DNA of 64,000 nt from Anas platyrhynchos (taxonomy: Eukaryota > Chordata > Aves > Anseriformes > Anatidae). Shown in pieces: positions 24,526-38,039 of this stretch. Below the pieces are notes generated by a model. The model searched no databases. It was not told where the DNA came from and saw only the letters and a program-made list of their open reading frames with translations. Every line of letters begins with the position of its first letter. Position 1 is the stretch's first letter. Location of the stretch: positions 50,064,501-50,128,500 of the forward strand of contig NC_092590.1 of the NCBI RefSeq assembly GCF_047663525.1, read 5' to 3'. The position numbers and the translations under genes are program-made.

Positions 24526-26094
24526 GGCACTCTCAGAGCCCCCAAGAGCAGGCAATCCGTGGTGCAATGAGATCACTAATGCTAGAAAAGCTGTTTTGGC
24601 CTGCTAGTCATTTTTAGAGGGCTTTAATGAGGTTCTTGAAAGACTCAGCTGGAAATACTGAAGGGGCAAATCTTCTGCAGGAACAAAAAGCTGTAATAAT
24701 CCACAGCATTTCTTCCTTCAGTTGTAGAGTAGGAAATTTCAAGTTTCAGCTTTAGAAGGGACCTCTGTGCTTTTCCTGAAGGCTTGCTTTCTTCCCCTAT
24801 CTAATAAACAGAAATAAAATTCAAACTAAATCATTTCTGAAAGGGAAAAATACAGAGGCTTTTCTTCCAGTTCTGGCACACCAGTAAAGACTTTTCAGAA
24901 TCTCTTTGCCTCCCATCTTCAAACAGCAGCCAAGCTGTAGATATATTGCTTTATTTGAATTGTATCCAGTACACACCTCTCAGTGTAAACAGTCCTTTAC
25001 TCTGTGAGAACACCTGCTCAGTGCCAGATATTGAAGGGATTTTTAATCACAAGTGCTTTCTATGGGCTTGATCTTGTGTCCTTTGTCACCAGTGGCAAAA
25101 CTTCCTAGCGCTGTTTCATGGTCCAGTTGTTGGCTGTGGATGCCTTTGGTTTTGCTGAAAGCTCAGAAGTGCCACTAGTCATGAGATGTTAGACTGAATT
25201 TATTCACATTGCCCAACTAGAGGTGTTACCTAGACGCAGCTTGTTAGCACTAATAACCATTGCTCACTTTTTTTTTCTAGGTCAGTGGCTTTTACTGTTG
25301 TAGCAGGAAAGAAAAAATGCTGAAGCACATGCCCCAAGACATGATGCAGAAAGAGATGAAACATTTCCCCCCACATTTGGTAAGGTATTTGTTTTTCAGC
25401 AAGACACAGCAGTACATTAGCAGGACGTTTTGATAACACCAAAAGTGTCATCAATTAAATGAATGTGAAAAAGGTAAAATGCCTGAAATATGATCCCACT
25501 TCCCCTGAAGATTTTCAATTGTATGTTTAAAAGCTTTGTGACCTATTTTAAGGGTCTGCCCCAGTACAAGGACTAAATTGGTTTCTTTAGGATAGCTTTG
25601 AACCAACGTAGAGAATGATCTGATATTCATGTGATTTTCACAACGTGACAAAGAGGTGCTCACGTTCTATTTTATGAGGAATATCATTTATGATACAATA
25701 TTGAAAGCAATAAGCAGTGACAAGTTACTGCACGCATAGACAAACCACCCAGGAAATAGCAAGCTGTTGAGAGTTCCTCTTCCACACAGGTGCTCCATTG
25801 TATTATAAAGCCTGTTCTGGAGTTTGTGCTTGCTGTGGTTTTGCTGTGTCAGCTTCAGGCATATCCACCTGGTCCTGGAAGTTCGGATTATCCTCATGGG
25901 TCATAACCCGTAAGAAGCTTACGTTTACTAGAGAGACATGTCACACATCAGCCTCAGTGACAAGTGTATGATTGGGAGGATGTCACCACATCTAAGCCTC
26001 TAGCAGGTGATTCCATGCTGGCAAACCTCCCAAGGACTGCAGCACACCACTAGCTCAATCATTTTGTGCTCATAGATCCAGCAGGCAAGAGTTC

Positions 26095-27042
26095 AGTGCT
26101 ATATACAGTACTGGGACCTATCTTGTTTAATATCTTTATTGATGACCTAGATAAGGGGATTGAGTGTATCTTCAATAAGTTTGCAGATGACACCAAGTTG
26201 GGAGGTAGTGTCAATCCGCCTGAGGGTAGGGTTGCCCTTCAGAGGGATCTGGATAGGCTGGACTGCTGGGCTGAAGTTTAACAAGGCCAAGTGCCAGGTC
26301 CTGCACTTTGGCCACAATAAGCCTACACAGTGCTATAGGCTTGGGGCAGAATGGCTAGAGGACTGTGAAAAGGAAAGGAACCTGGGAATGTTGATCAATG
26401 TTTGGCTGAACATGATCCGGCAGTGTGCCCAGGTGGCCAAAAAGGCCATTTGCATCCTGGCTTGTATCAGGAATAGTGTAGCCAGCAGGAGCAGGGAGGT
26501 GATCGTCCCCATTTACTTGGCTCTGGTGAGGCCACACCTCAAGTCCTGTGTTCAGTTTTGGGCCCCTCGCTACAAGAAGGACATTGAGGTGCTTGAGCAA
26601 GTCCAGAGAAGGGCGACAAAGCTGGTGAGGGGTCTGGAGCACAAGTGTTATGTGGAGCAGCTGAGGGAGCTGGGATTATTTAGTCTGGAGAAGAGGAGGC
26701 TCAGGGGAGACCTTATTGTACTCTACAACTTCCTGAAGGGAGGTTGTGATGAGAAAGGGGTTGGCCTCTTCTCAGATAACTAATGATAGGACTCAAGGAA
26801 ATGGCCACAAGTTGTGCCTACAGAAGTTTAGGTATCAGGAAAAACTTTTTCTCTCAAAGAGTGGTCAGGCACTGGAACAGCCTGCCCAGGGAGGTGGTGG
26901 AGTCACCATCCCTCGCTGTGTTCAAGAAGCACCTGGACAAGATGCTACAAGATATGATTTAGTAGCTTAGTGGGTACTATTGGTGATAGAACAGTTGGAC
27001 TAGATGATCCTGTAGGTCCTCTCCAACCTTGTGCTTCTATAC
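26095..27042 (+). mobile_element. CR1 LINE, 5'-truncated, reverse transcriptase remnant
   Basis: The block reads through the C-terminal half of a CR1 ORF2 reverse transcriptase: [12 protein letters not shown], then the catalytic FADDTKLGG box, then [24 protein letters not shown] and [13 protein letters not shown]. It ends with the CR1 3'UTR (GTTGGACTAGATGATCCTGT) near 27042. The frame shifts between the FADD box and the next part (about 26270) and is open in two pieces, so the element is inactive. It is 5'-truncated, which is usual for CR1. Confidence 0.92.
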
Positions 27043-27049
27043 AACTGCA

Positions 27050-30000
27050 GCATCTGATGGGAAGATGTTTAGCCTCTTAGCAGTCTAGCCACTCATTCAT
27101 CTGAAAGCTCAAAGAACGGATATTTACCTCTTCATAACAATGGCAGAAACAACTTTGTGCATTTCTGACAGAGAAGCCTACAATGAACACTTCTTCAGGC
27201 TTCAACATTTTTAATCCAGATTTGCTTTAGTAGTACTTGGCCTTGCTAGGAATATTTGGATTTGTCTTTGCAAATGCTTCATAGACTGTAGTATCATTTA
27301 GCTTTGTACATGACCATTTGTTTATTTATTTTTGCCACTGAACCATGGTGGAGCTTGTAAATGAAGGTGAACACCTCATGGCCTTACTATTATTTCTTGC
27401 CCATGATGATCTCCTGATGTCCTTGACTATGACCTCCTATCCGCGTCAGCTCCCCCAGCCTCAAACTCAACACAGGTAGGGTAGCGCTTTGGTAGGGAAG
27501 TGCTAAGTATGGGTCCTCAGGTGCAGCAGGCTGGCCATGCTGGGGAGAGCTTATGACCATCCAAGTCTGTCCCCTCCTGCCCTTTTCTCTGTCCCAGTCA
27601 TCACAGTAAAATGCAGCACAAAGTGTAATTATAGCACTCCTTGAAGCAACCTCATTAGGAAATCAATTTTTTCCCCCACAGATATTTTAGCTAGGAGCAC
27701 AAAACACCCTGCTCCCGGCAACCCACTCTAGAAGTTTTGCCTCCCACCGTTTCTTTGATTGAATAAATACAAGGTAAGCAATTCCTAGCCCTGTAGTAGT
27801 GAGTTTCTCCTTACACAGCAGGAGAAACGCGGTTAGCCCTTTCCGTGCTTCCTTCACCCTCCCTGTGGCACAGGCAGGCGCACAGTTCCACCTTGAGGCC
27901 AAGTCGGACACAGCAGCCTTTTGTCACCGACGTTCAGAGCTTGCCCTTAATGGTAAGGAGCAGACCAAGACCAAGCCCAAAATCCTAGTCTAGCCATGCA
28001 CTTTTCTAGCACGTTGAGATCATTCCACCTGACCATTATTTGTGTGCAAGATTTTGCTATTGCCCCGGAAGCTGTGGCTGTTGTGACTGTAGTTGTTCCC
28101 CACCATTATCCCCAGCTGTCATCACATTACTGTTATTAGATCTGATCCTATATCCTCAAAAGGCCACTGATGGGAGACTTAATTGATACATGCTGTAAAG
28201 TACTTACAGCATGCAACTTAGCCTCTTGAACTGGAAGTTTTCGCTTTCCTTATGGACTTCAGGTCAATGAGCACATGCCCCCAGGTAGAGCTGTGGAACT
28301 TTGATAAATTTGCATTTTCATCTATCTTCTTTGCTTTAATGAAATATAAAATATGAAGATATTCCTTTATTTTATATACATTTTAGTAGTTTATTTCTAT
28401 TCCTGTATTACATTAGCACACTTCTGAAATTTGTACTTAATAGAAATAAGCGTTTTTATTTTGAACAGTAACTTTTAAAATATTCATTATTGACCTACTG
28501 GCTAATTCTAACTCTTTTTATATAGTTATAAACTGAACATTTTTGTTCCTTTGATAAAAGAGACTACTGCATCCTGCCTTTTGTTTCTAATATTTTATTC
28601 TTCTACATCAGCCCTTTCTCCTCTCCTTTACTGGGGAATGTGGTGGACACTGTTTTCCTCTGGGAAAACGTCAGAAAAAGTACCCATATCACCTGGGTCC
28701 TCTGCCTGCCCACCCACCAATTCATGCTGACACCTGAGGAGGTCCCAGTCCACAGCTTTCCCTGACAAAAACTTTGTTAACCCTTTGTCCATGTTCTCTG
28801 TTTAGCCCCCAATTCACTGACTCATCTTTTTTTTTTTTTTTATTTTTTGCCTCATCCAGACAAATGATTTAAAGGTCTATAATTTCGCAGACTCACAGAA
28901 GACTTAGCTTTCAAAATGGGCTTCTAGCTGTCATTTTCAAGTCTGGATAAACCAAGACAGGTTTAAGTGAGGGGTCTGGCATCTGGGTTTGTATCTACAC
29001 ATTTCATATACCAAACTTCCTATTTCTTTCATCTTTTCTGTATTTGATGTTTCTTTAAATTTTGAAAGCTACTTTTAGAAAGGTCTAATAGCCTCATTAA
29101 CAGTTTAATTACACAGGCTTTTAAAAGATCTTCCCAACACAAACAACTTATTTTTCCCTGAACTACAAAGAGCCACTAGAGTATTCTCAGCAGTGCCTTT
29201 TACTCTGATACACAGATGCTGACAGGCCTGACAACCCCTCAACCAGCAAGAGAGCAATTTTATTCCAGCTTTGCCAAGTGAAATGCAAGCTTCTGTCGAG
29301 AATAACTCAATCAGCCAAGCAGCATCCTCGGGGCCGCACCACCTGGTGGTGTTTTCACTCCACTGCATCTTTATTAACCAAGGGTTACAGGACAGGTGTT
29401 ACTCAAAAGCTCATAGGTGTTTCCCTGTGTTATTTTGTTGACAGAAATTAGACAAGACGGTTAGTATTAGTACTTACATTGGAATGGCATTTCTGTTTCT
29501 TTAGAGACCAGCACGAAGGCTCAAATATATATCAGGAGCTTTCATCATCTGAAGAGTGAATAAAATGAAGAAATAAGAAACAAGCCCAATGTAGGAAAGT
29601 AGTTAGCATATCACATTATTTTTGTTAGTATATAGCACTTAGATTAATCTTTTGAATTCAATACCATTTTCTGAGTTAATATATCTAAAGAAGGCTTGCA
29701 ATAAAATATCTTTCTCAAAAAGAACTTGAATGAAAGCAGAAAAAAATCAGAAAGCAGAAGGGTAAACAACTTAAGTAAGAACTGACAGAAATTTTGAATT
29801 TCACAAGAACCTCTGACAAGAGAGTCTTTTTTTTCCCCATCTGGCTGCTACATTACACTTGTATTCATTTTACAAGAGAAACTTCAAGTTCAAACATTTT
29901 AAATCCAAATACATGTTTGCATGGATACTGTATTCAGACCAAGAAAATATATCCCTTCTGAACATGCTTTTACAGCAAATGATAAAAATTACTATTATAC

Positions 30001-30400
30001 AGTAATGCAGAGCCCCATCAGCTTGTATAAGTGTTGCAAACATGTGCACAATGACCACAAATTTAAGCTCCATGGTACAAAGAATTTGAAGTTCCTTGAT
30101 TTGAGTGTCTTAGCTCAGCCACATTTAACTACATTTGATGCTATGCTTGTATTTTGTGATAAGAAGGCAAAAAGCACAGGTAAAGTCCTTTAAATGAATA
30201 CACCACGGATGTTATGTCCAGCATTGCAGTCCCAGTCACCCTGGAAGATGGAGCAGAGCGAGAGCAATGACCCCTGCAAATCCCAGGTGCACATTTTGCT
30301 GTAGAAACCACAAGAGGCCAGTGCAAGCTCACCCTATGGGGCTGCAGGTTGCTTGCAGCACAAGCTCAGCTGACAGTAGCAGACACCCTGCCCCACTGCT
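27050..30400. other. Intergenic, no gene seen
   Basis: AT-rich DNA with a T tract at 28828-28848. No supported exon. Confidence 0.55.
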
Positions 30401-30439
30401 TCCCTGACACTGATTTGGGCTCACTACACCTCTTGGTCA

Positions 30440-30850
30440 CCTCAGCTGCAAAGCAAGTCCTCTTGTAACTTAGCATAACAAGCCAGGCAGAGCCACAGAT
30501 TGTAGCCATGTTGAACCACACATCCAGTTACCAGGCAAGGTTACAGTGATGATGCAGGTCTGAAAAATCCACACAGGTCAAAATCAGGTCATGCAGCAAT
30601 TGCTCACTTAAGTCTATAACAACTTCAAAGGAATTTAGTTTACATATCACAATCAATAGAATCCACAGCTAAACACAAACATTACTATGACCAGGACAGA
30701 GACAAATCCTCCTATAACACAACTCAGTAAAAAGATCCTTCAATTAGATCTTAAATAGAGTCTTGGACCAATGGTCAGGGATCAGGGGTGGGGAGATCCC
30801 AGGTGAGGCAGATCAGGGTTATTAAGGCCAATTGTTGCTGTTAGACCCCT
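30440..30850. repeat. Dispersed repeat family, copy C
   Basis: It starts with a GCCAGGCAGAGCCACAGATT-like head, carries ACACAGGTCAAAATCAGGTC and ends GAGGCAGATCAGGGTTATTA then AGGCCAATTG, matching copy B at both ends. The centre differs and looks partly replaced. Confidence 0.55.
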
Positions 30851-30859
30851 AATACTGAA

Positions 30860-33600
30860 TGAGATCATACTTTTCATTTTGCAGTGTGGAGTTATGCATG
30901 TGTTTGCTGTGCAGAGTCCATCATGTTGGCAAAAGGTATATTCTGAACCAGGCAGGGCCTTGCCCATTGCTGTGGAGTGGACAAAGCAGAAGGATCCAGC
31001 CCCAGAAGAATGTCACCACTAATGAAATTTCAGGTAACAAAGGCAGCTGTCTGTGAACAGCAGAGCACTGTCCCTTTTCAAAGATACTGTTGTTATTTAA
31101 GTGCAAATTGATGATGTCCTATGCCAAGACAGAGACACCAGGCTGAACGTTCAGGTGACTATTGTAGAAAGGACCAGTGGTTTGTGAGTCCTCAATTTCA
31201 GAGTATTTTAGTAGATATTCTTTCATTTCTTACAAAGGTCTCTGAAATTCTGACATTTATTGCTGTAAAGCAAAGGCGTAAAAACTTAGTGCCAGCTCCT
31301 ATTGCACTGCCAGACTGACTGCAAGAGAAGCACACAGGGACCCAAGAGGATCTGTGCAGCTACAGGGTGCTCTGTAAGCATTTTGCTTCCCATTTACATG
31401 CCTCCAGTAATGCTGGACACTTGCCGCTCAGATGCGGTTTCCGTTTCTTCAATATCTTTTGCATAAAATTTCACGCCTGAAATTGCTTCCATTCCTGCAC
31501 CTGTTTGAACCTGTGCTTTCTGCACAAAGCAGGGGGAGCATACCATGCAACTTACAGTCCTAAAGACACTCCCGTTTCTCTATAGCTTTTTGATTTTTCT
31601 CTCTAGCTGATCAAGCTTTATCTACTAGGGCGCTGCCTGTGTCCCCCAGCAGCCCATGGTTTCCTGAGGTGAGAACTGCCTCCTGCAAGCGTGGTACATT
31701 TTCCTGGTGTGGAGTGCACAGCGAAAGCTGGGACAGCACGGTCCCAGAGTCTGAATTTGCATTTCCAGTGGGCAGCTTGTTCAGATTTTTCACTTGCAAG
31801 GACATGTGTACGGGCTGGAAGCAAGGGATTGCCCTCAGGGCTGAGTGACAGTTCCAGATGGATCAAATTCCAGACTGGAAGACACACCCTCTGAACAACT
31901 GTGTAGGGAAGAATCTTTCCAGAATTTCAGCTTTTCCTGAATGGCTATTGATTTGTTTATGTTACTTTACACAGGAGCATAGTTCATAGTGCAAATTGGA
32001 CAGTAATTTTACATGCTGCTGTGTTCCATCTGCCTCCATTGTCACCTGGCTTTATTGTTCCAAAGCACCTCTCAACCAGAAAGATATTCACATGTCCTCA
32101 ACAATGAGATCAAATTTTAGCCTTGTTAATTCCTGTGAAACCCTAGCATGGGTTGTAAACATGTTAGCCGTGCACTGAGATCTAGCACTTCAGAGTTAGA
32201 AACACTATTGTGTCATCCAACACCACCGAAATGCCACCGCCTCTGCTGTAGAGCTGGAACGTAACTGCCTGCCATAGCACACAGCGCTCACTGTGCTCCA
32301 GGACCCTACTTAGAAGAGTTTGAGCCCTGGATAGCTGAACGAGAAGAAAAATGTGATCCGTAAGGTCAAACACTTGGAAGAATATGAAATGACACAGTAA
32401 GTATGTAAATGTATTTATTTTTTGCAAAGGATGCTAAATAATACCAAATGGTTATTTGGTATTGTAATCAAAAAGCAGAATTGTGCAAGGACAGAAGGGA
32501 TTTCCAACAAGCAGTTACGGTGTCTATGATGTGATCTTCTGCAAGAAGAGGGAGTAAAGGTGAGGAATGTCTTAGTGTCAGAGGGAAGATTTTCTTAAAG
32601 GGAATTGAGGAGTCACAGAGGTCTCTTCAGGCCACCAGACATGAGGCAGAACTTCACGGAATCAGCCCCATCTGTTTTGCTTTGCACTCTGCCCTTCTCA
32701 GTGCTCTCTGTGCTCATGCGAGATTTTAAAGAGTAAAATAATAAATAAAGGTGACAGATGCTTATAGTTCATCTGCTTTACTGTCTGTTTAGATATCCAA
32801 TGCAGTACAAAAGGTAAAAAGTTGGTTCTTTCTCCAGTTTTTATGGTGTACTTCAGGGATTATGAAATCAATAGTCAGTATGAAAATGAAAGTTTTTAAG
32901 TCTTACATTTCACATGATAGCTTCCCAGCAGCTTGGTGTATCATTCAAGTTGCTTGTGCTTAGTGGCACACAATGAAGAACTGTGCAGAGACCCCAGGAC
33001 GCAATGTGAAGAATGCCTGCACTGCACAGCAGCACTGAGCAAGGGAGCGTGGGCTGCTCAGACTCAGAGGCGGGCTGTGATTGCTGTGCATTCCCTCCAT
33101 GTGAGAGAGCTACTTGCCATGCTCTTCCTTTTCAGCCTGGACTCTTCCATTGCACAAGGTGTTATTATGTACATGTATATTAGGCTATCTGAAACTCGTT
33201 TCAGTGCACTTTGCTGCAACAGCAAACTCTGATCTCATCTGTACAGAAGCTGTGGTGTGTAATGGCTCTTTAAGAAAATCTGACTTGCTTCTAGAACAGG
33301 TGCTTGAACAAACGACTTATAAGATGTTCTTCGTACTTTTTATCAGGGTACCTGACCTGAGAAGACAGTGGGGTAGCTGATCTCTTTCTAGGTGACTTGT
33401 GGTTCAACCTCCTAGATCTCCTAATGACATTGTGTCTACTAGAAGGTTATTTTCCTTCAGTATTGATGAAGTTTCATCATTTTATGCCGTCAGGAAATTT
33501 GGTTGAGTAAATTACAGTCATGTAAATGGAGGAGATAACAAATACCTTTATATCACGTTTTTTAATAAAATTAATTTATAATCTCAGTTTCCCCATCTTG
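30860..33600. other. Intergenic, no gene seen
   Basis: No supported exon on either strand. The frames at 31600-31900 overlap in several phases and lack splice context. Confidence 0.5.
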
Positions 33601-33611
33601 TTTTCTCCTCA

Positions 33612-33897
33612 CCAGATAACTAGTAATAGGACAAGATGAATGGCCTCAGGTTGCACCTGGGGAGATTTAGATTAGATATCAGGAAAAAATTTTTCTCTCA
33701 AAGAGTGGTCAGGCACAGGAATGGCCTGCCCAGGGAGGTGACGGAGTCACCGTCCCTCATGGTGTTCAACAAGTGCCTGGACAAGGTGATACAAAATATG
33801 ATTTAGTAGCTTAGTGGGTAGTATTGGTGATATGAGAATGGTTGGACTAGATGATCCTGTAGGTCCTTTCCAACCCCGTTTCTATGATTCTGTGATT
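33612..33897 (+). mobile_element. CR1 LINE 3' fragment
   Basis: GATAACTAGTAATAGGAC, TCTCAAAGAGTGGTCAGGCA, GCCTGCCCAGGGAGGTGACG and the terminal TTCTATGATTCTGTGAT are the CR1 3' end. It shares a ATTTAGTAGCTTAGTGGGTA stretch with the copy at 26.1-27.0 kb, so both belong to one subfamily. Confidence 0.93.
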
Positions 33898-33899
33898 TT

Positions 33900-36600
33900 C
33901 TTGAAGTTTGTATGTTCTTACAATGCTGGGTAGCAAGGATGTCAGTCTTCGTTCATGTTGCTTCCACTTGGAGTCCCTATGCAGAATGCCTGCAGAAAAT
34001 ATATTTTCTGTTGACAAGTATGTCTAGAAATCTGGACTCCTTTTTTTAACCACTAAAATGTTTACGTAAATGATGACAAGGTGTTTACATGAATGCTCTC
34101 TCACCCATATCCAGCCTAGTATTAAACTAATTAAACATTTGGAGGTTTTTTGATTCATAAGTATAGTTCAGCTTCAATCACTATGAAGTAGCAATATTTA
34201 TCTTATTTTAGTAGTATGCTGCACTATACCTTGGTAGTACAGTGTATAATGGTGACACTTGTGAAATGCAGTTTACTTTCAAATATATCTTGCATTTTAC
34301 AGAGAAAAAAAAAAAAAAATGCTGCTGAGCTCTTCTGTGAAATTTGCCAGAGACCTGCGTGTGCTCAGGATATTTTTAAAACGAGCAGAAAAGAGAGGAC
34401 AGTCCACATTATGACTCGGCTTCTTTAACAAAGAAGTAACTGAAGAAAACTTATTAGCATATTGGAAATGGGAGTCAGGTGCTATAGTCAGATGACCCTC
34501 AAATGATCATTACAGAGGAGTGACCAGAGCATAAAGGCATCGTATAAGGGGCATGTGAGGAAGGGTTGGTATTGTTTTAAGGGCTGGGGAGTATGTAAGG
34601 ACAGAACTAAGGGGGTGGAAGGCAGACAAGTGATGGTCTTATTTTGAAGGCAGAAGATGTTCATAAATAGAAAGATAGTTAAGAATAAATCAGAGAAAGC
34701 AGTGTTCTATAGAAAACTCTGTAGTTGACTTTGGCTTAGATCAGGAAATCTCAAGAGTAAAGAATTGAGTTTAGAAGCACTGTGAGAGTGGGCTGGGGTT
34801 TTTTCTCCCAGTGGGCTGTAATGTAGTGAGAAGCTATGTGACTGCTGCTCTTTTGTGTGGCAGCCCTTAACAATATTGTTTAGCTCCAGGCAATGAGAAC
34901 ATGTGTATGGCTTTATGGGACTGTGTTATCGAATGGATGACTTCATAGGATGTAGGATCAAGTTATGATGCATGACTAAAGACGGCTTAGTCTCTGAAGT
35001 TGGACCTGCCCTGGCTCATGAGGGCAAAGGCAGGTAGCTTTTTACTTACCCAAGGATTAGTGCCCGAAACATTCCTGCTTTCTTATCTGGGTAGAAAGCT
35101 GTCGCTGTTGGTACATGTACTACCACAAACAGCAGGTCTGCTCTTCCTTCTCTGTGCTATTTTTGAAATCAAGAACTTCTGGCCCCCAAAAGTCATGTAA
35201 TGGTATGCAGAAGGGATTATGGCCCACAGGAGATAGCCTTGTAGTGGATGTGTGTGTTGCGTATTTAGTGATTTGAGCTAATCATCTGTTTCCTAGTTTC
35301 TGCTCTGGGCCATGCTTATCAGCTGTGCCAGTGAGACATGTCCTGGCACAGGAATATTGCTGTTGGCGGTAGGGTGTGATGACAGAAGATAATATTGTTA
35401 AAGAACAGGAGGCCCTTTGCAGGGCAAACCCACTTGTTCTGAATTCCTTGGTTTATTGCTATTATCAGTGCAATCCTCATGGTAATTTCTGTAATGTGAA
35501 GCAAAGCATTTTTTTGAACTGATACCTGTTGATTCATGTGAAACTCTGATCTTGTCATTGGAAGCTGCGTCTTTGCCTTGTAGTGTCTTGCTCAAGAGGT
35601 CCAAGGAGTATTTTCCCCAAATGGGATCAATGCTGGTCTGAAGCTGTCCAGGAACAGCTGTTAGCAAATGATACAGGTGATTTTCTTTTTCATTGTGAAG
35701 CAGAGAAATCTCTTGTGATCTCATGCATATCCTATTGCATTTTCAGAACACTGCCACTGAAGTCCAGCATACCTGCATGATCTTGTCATGGCCGGCTTGT
35801 TCACTCTGATTGCATCCTGTAAAAGCAGGAGAATAAACTTTTATTTTTTTTAATTTTTATTTTTCACCACTGTTGGAGATGCTTTTCTAGTTTGAGCAGT
35901 CGGACAGTTAATGATCTGAGGCCAGGTTATAAGACAGCTGGAACTCCAGCCTCCAATTATTTACTAACTTAAAATTATTTACATTAATCATGCAAGGAAC
36001 CAGAAAAGTAACACAGCAGTAAGGACTCAAGGATCACTATATTACCTGCCTGTTTGGAAGAAAAATTATGATTACCCTTTGATTTAAGGGCTGAAATAAT
36101 ATTACCAAGTTATGACATTTTTAGTTATCCAAGGCACATGAACTGCAGTTACTAAGAAAGACGAGCAACAATGCTTGCTCTGCATGTGGTGACTTATTTC
36201 TCCTGAGAGGAATAGGAACTTTCTCTCCTTCTTGTAACTGACTGTAAACTACCCATTGCTTTGTGGTCCTAAAGACATCTTTTTTCTATGTAACACTTAT
36301 TCCCAGTCTGCACTGATGAGTCTCCATGAAGTAGCTAGCACTTAATTGCATGTAAAGAGATCAGAACTGGGACATGGGTACAAGTAACTAAGTGTGAGAA
36401 TAAAAACTAGACACAAGCCTGAGACATGTTCACCAAGCCAATCTGAAAATCAAACCATCTGGTTTAAGTGGAAGTGAGGACTATAGCCTGTTATTACAAT
36501 ATTTTCGATTATGGCTCTAGTATATTACAGACACTTTTTTGCATGAACCTAAGTAATTACAACATAGGGATTTCAAAACTTACTTGTAAATGTTAACATA
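33900..36600. other. Intergenic, no gene seen
   Basis: No supported exon or named repeat. Confidence 0.5.
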
Positions 36601-36610
36601 TCTATAACAA

Positions 36611-36669
36611 TTTCACAGAATGGCTTGGGTTGAAAAGGACCTTAAAGATCATCTAGTTCCCCCCCCCCC
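36611..36669 (-). mobile_element. Short CR1 3' fragment ending in a C run
   Basis: TTCACAGAATGGCTTGGGTT followed by AAAGATCATCTAGTTCC and a run of C bases is the reverse complement of the CR1 3' end. It is truncated after about 60 bases. Confidence 0.85.
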
Positions 36670-38039
36670 TTCTCATTTATATGAATCCTTTTTATTAAAA
36701 AGAAAACACTGTCGCCAAACACTTTAAATATTGGTTATCAGGATGAACACCAATGGGGTAACCTCACATTGCTCAGTTATGAGCTGCTGACCTGCCCCTC
36801 AGTTCTCAAAATACGTGGTTACCTCTTGGCACTGGCCAGCTTCATGATGTCAGTGTCCAGCAGGGTGGCCTAGCTGTCAGCTGCAGATCGATTTGACTTC
36901 ATCTTGTTTTAGGAATCTGAAAGGAGGCTGTGCTGTCTTTCTGCTCTAATCTGGGACTGTCAGGGAGAGTGCTCAGGTGGCTGAAGCTGTTGACAGGAAA
37001 AAAAAAAATCACACTTCTGGATTTAAACAAGTTGAAGTTGTAGAGGTTTGTGCTCAATCATTGAGGAAAAGCTGGAGCAGCTCCAGAAGTGGAGCTTGAT
37101 GCAAAGTGCCAAGCTCACTGCAACATGGAGCTGCTTTGCTCTTGTGAATTGAGCAAAAATCCCTTTATGTTCACCCCTTCATGTGTTTTGAGAAAATTCT
37201 TTGTATTATACAAACCAATAAAATCCTTATTTTAACATTTTTCTGGGTGTAGGACTAGAAGGTCTACAGCATGGACTATAATCCCAAATATTGAGTCCAT
37301 TTTGTTGCATGTACAGCTGTGAGTCTAGCCCTTGAGAGGAGTACACCAGAAGATAAGGATATGAGCAGAGATCAAATATTAATGGGTCTGTTCTGCCCGT
37401 CTCTAATATGAGATGATACAAGCCAGAAGTAACTCAATGTTACTCATGGTATAGTAGGACTGGTATGAAGGCAAATTCAGGTTCAATATTTGTCATGCTC
37501 TTCTTTCTGTGGTCCAGTGATATTCAGTTTTAGGCTTGATCCTTTGAATAAATTGCTTGCTAAAAATGGATGGGCAAACAGTGGGAATTTCAAAGGTCTG
37601 TGTTCTTTTATTTATTTTTTTAACAGCTCAAACATCTGTTTATATGATTAGTTGCTTAGCAATTAAGCTGAGTAGCGGTGCTTTCTCTCCTACAGACTCA
37701 ACTCTTGCCCAGTGAATAACGTAAGGTATCTTAAGCAAGAAATTGAGTTTATAGCTGAGTGATTAAGTGATCAAGCTATGTTGACACAATTTTTGTCATA
37801 ATGTTATAAACCCATGTACTTAGACATCACCTAATTGTATGCTTTTGTTACTCCACTAAACACTAGAGACTTAAGCATAGCCAGAGAAGGAACAACCACT
37901 TTATCCAATGGATTAGAAAACTGACATGACAAGAGTTTAAAGCATGACAGTGCTTTCAGCACAGGATGTTTCAGGGTGAACTCTGTCAGCAAATAATTAC
38001 TAAGAGTCAGCAGGTTGCCTCTCATTATAAAGTTAGTGA

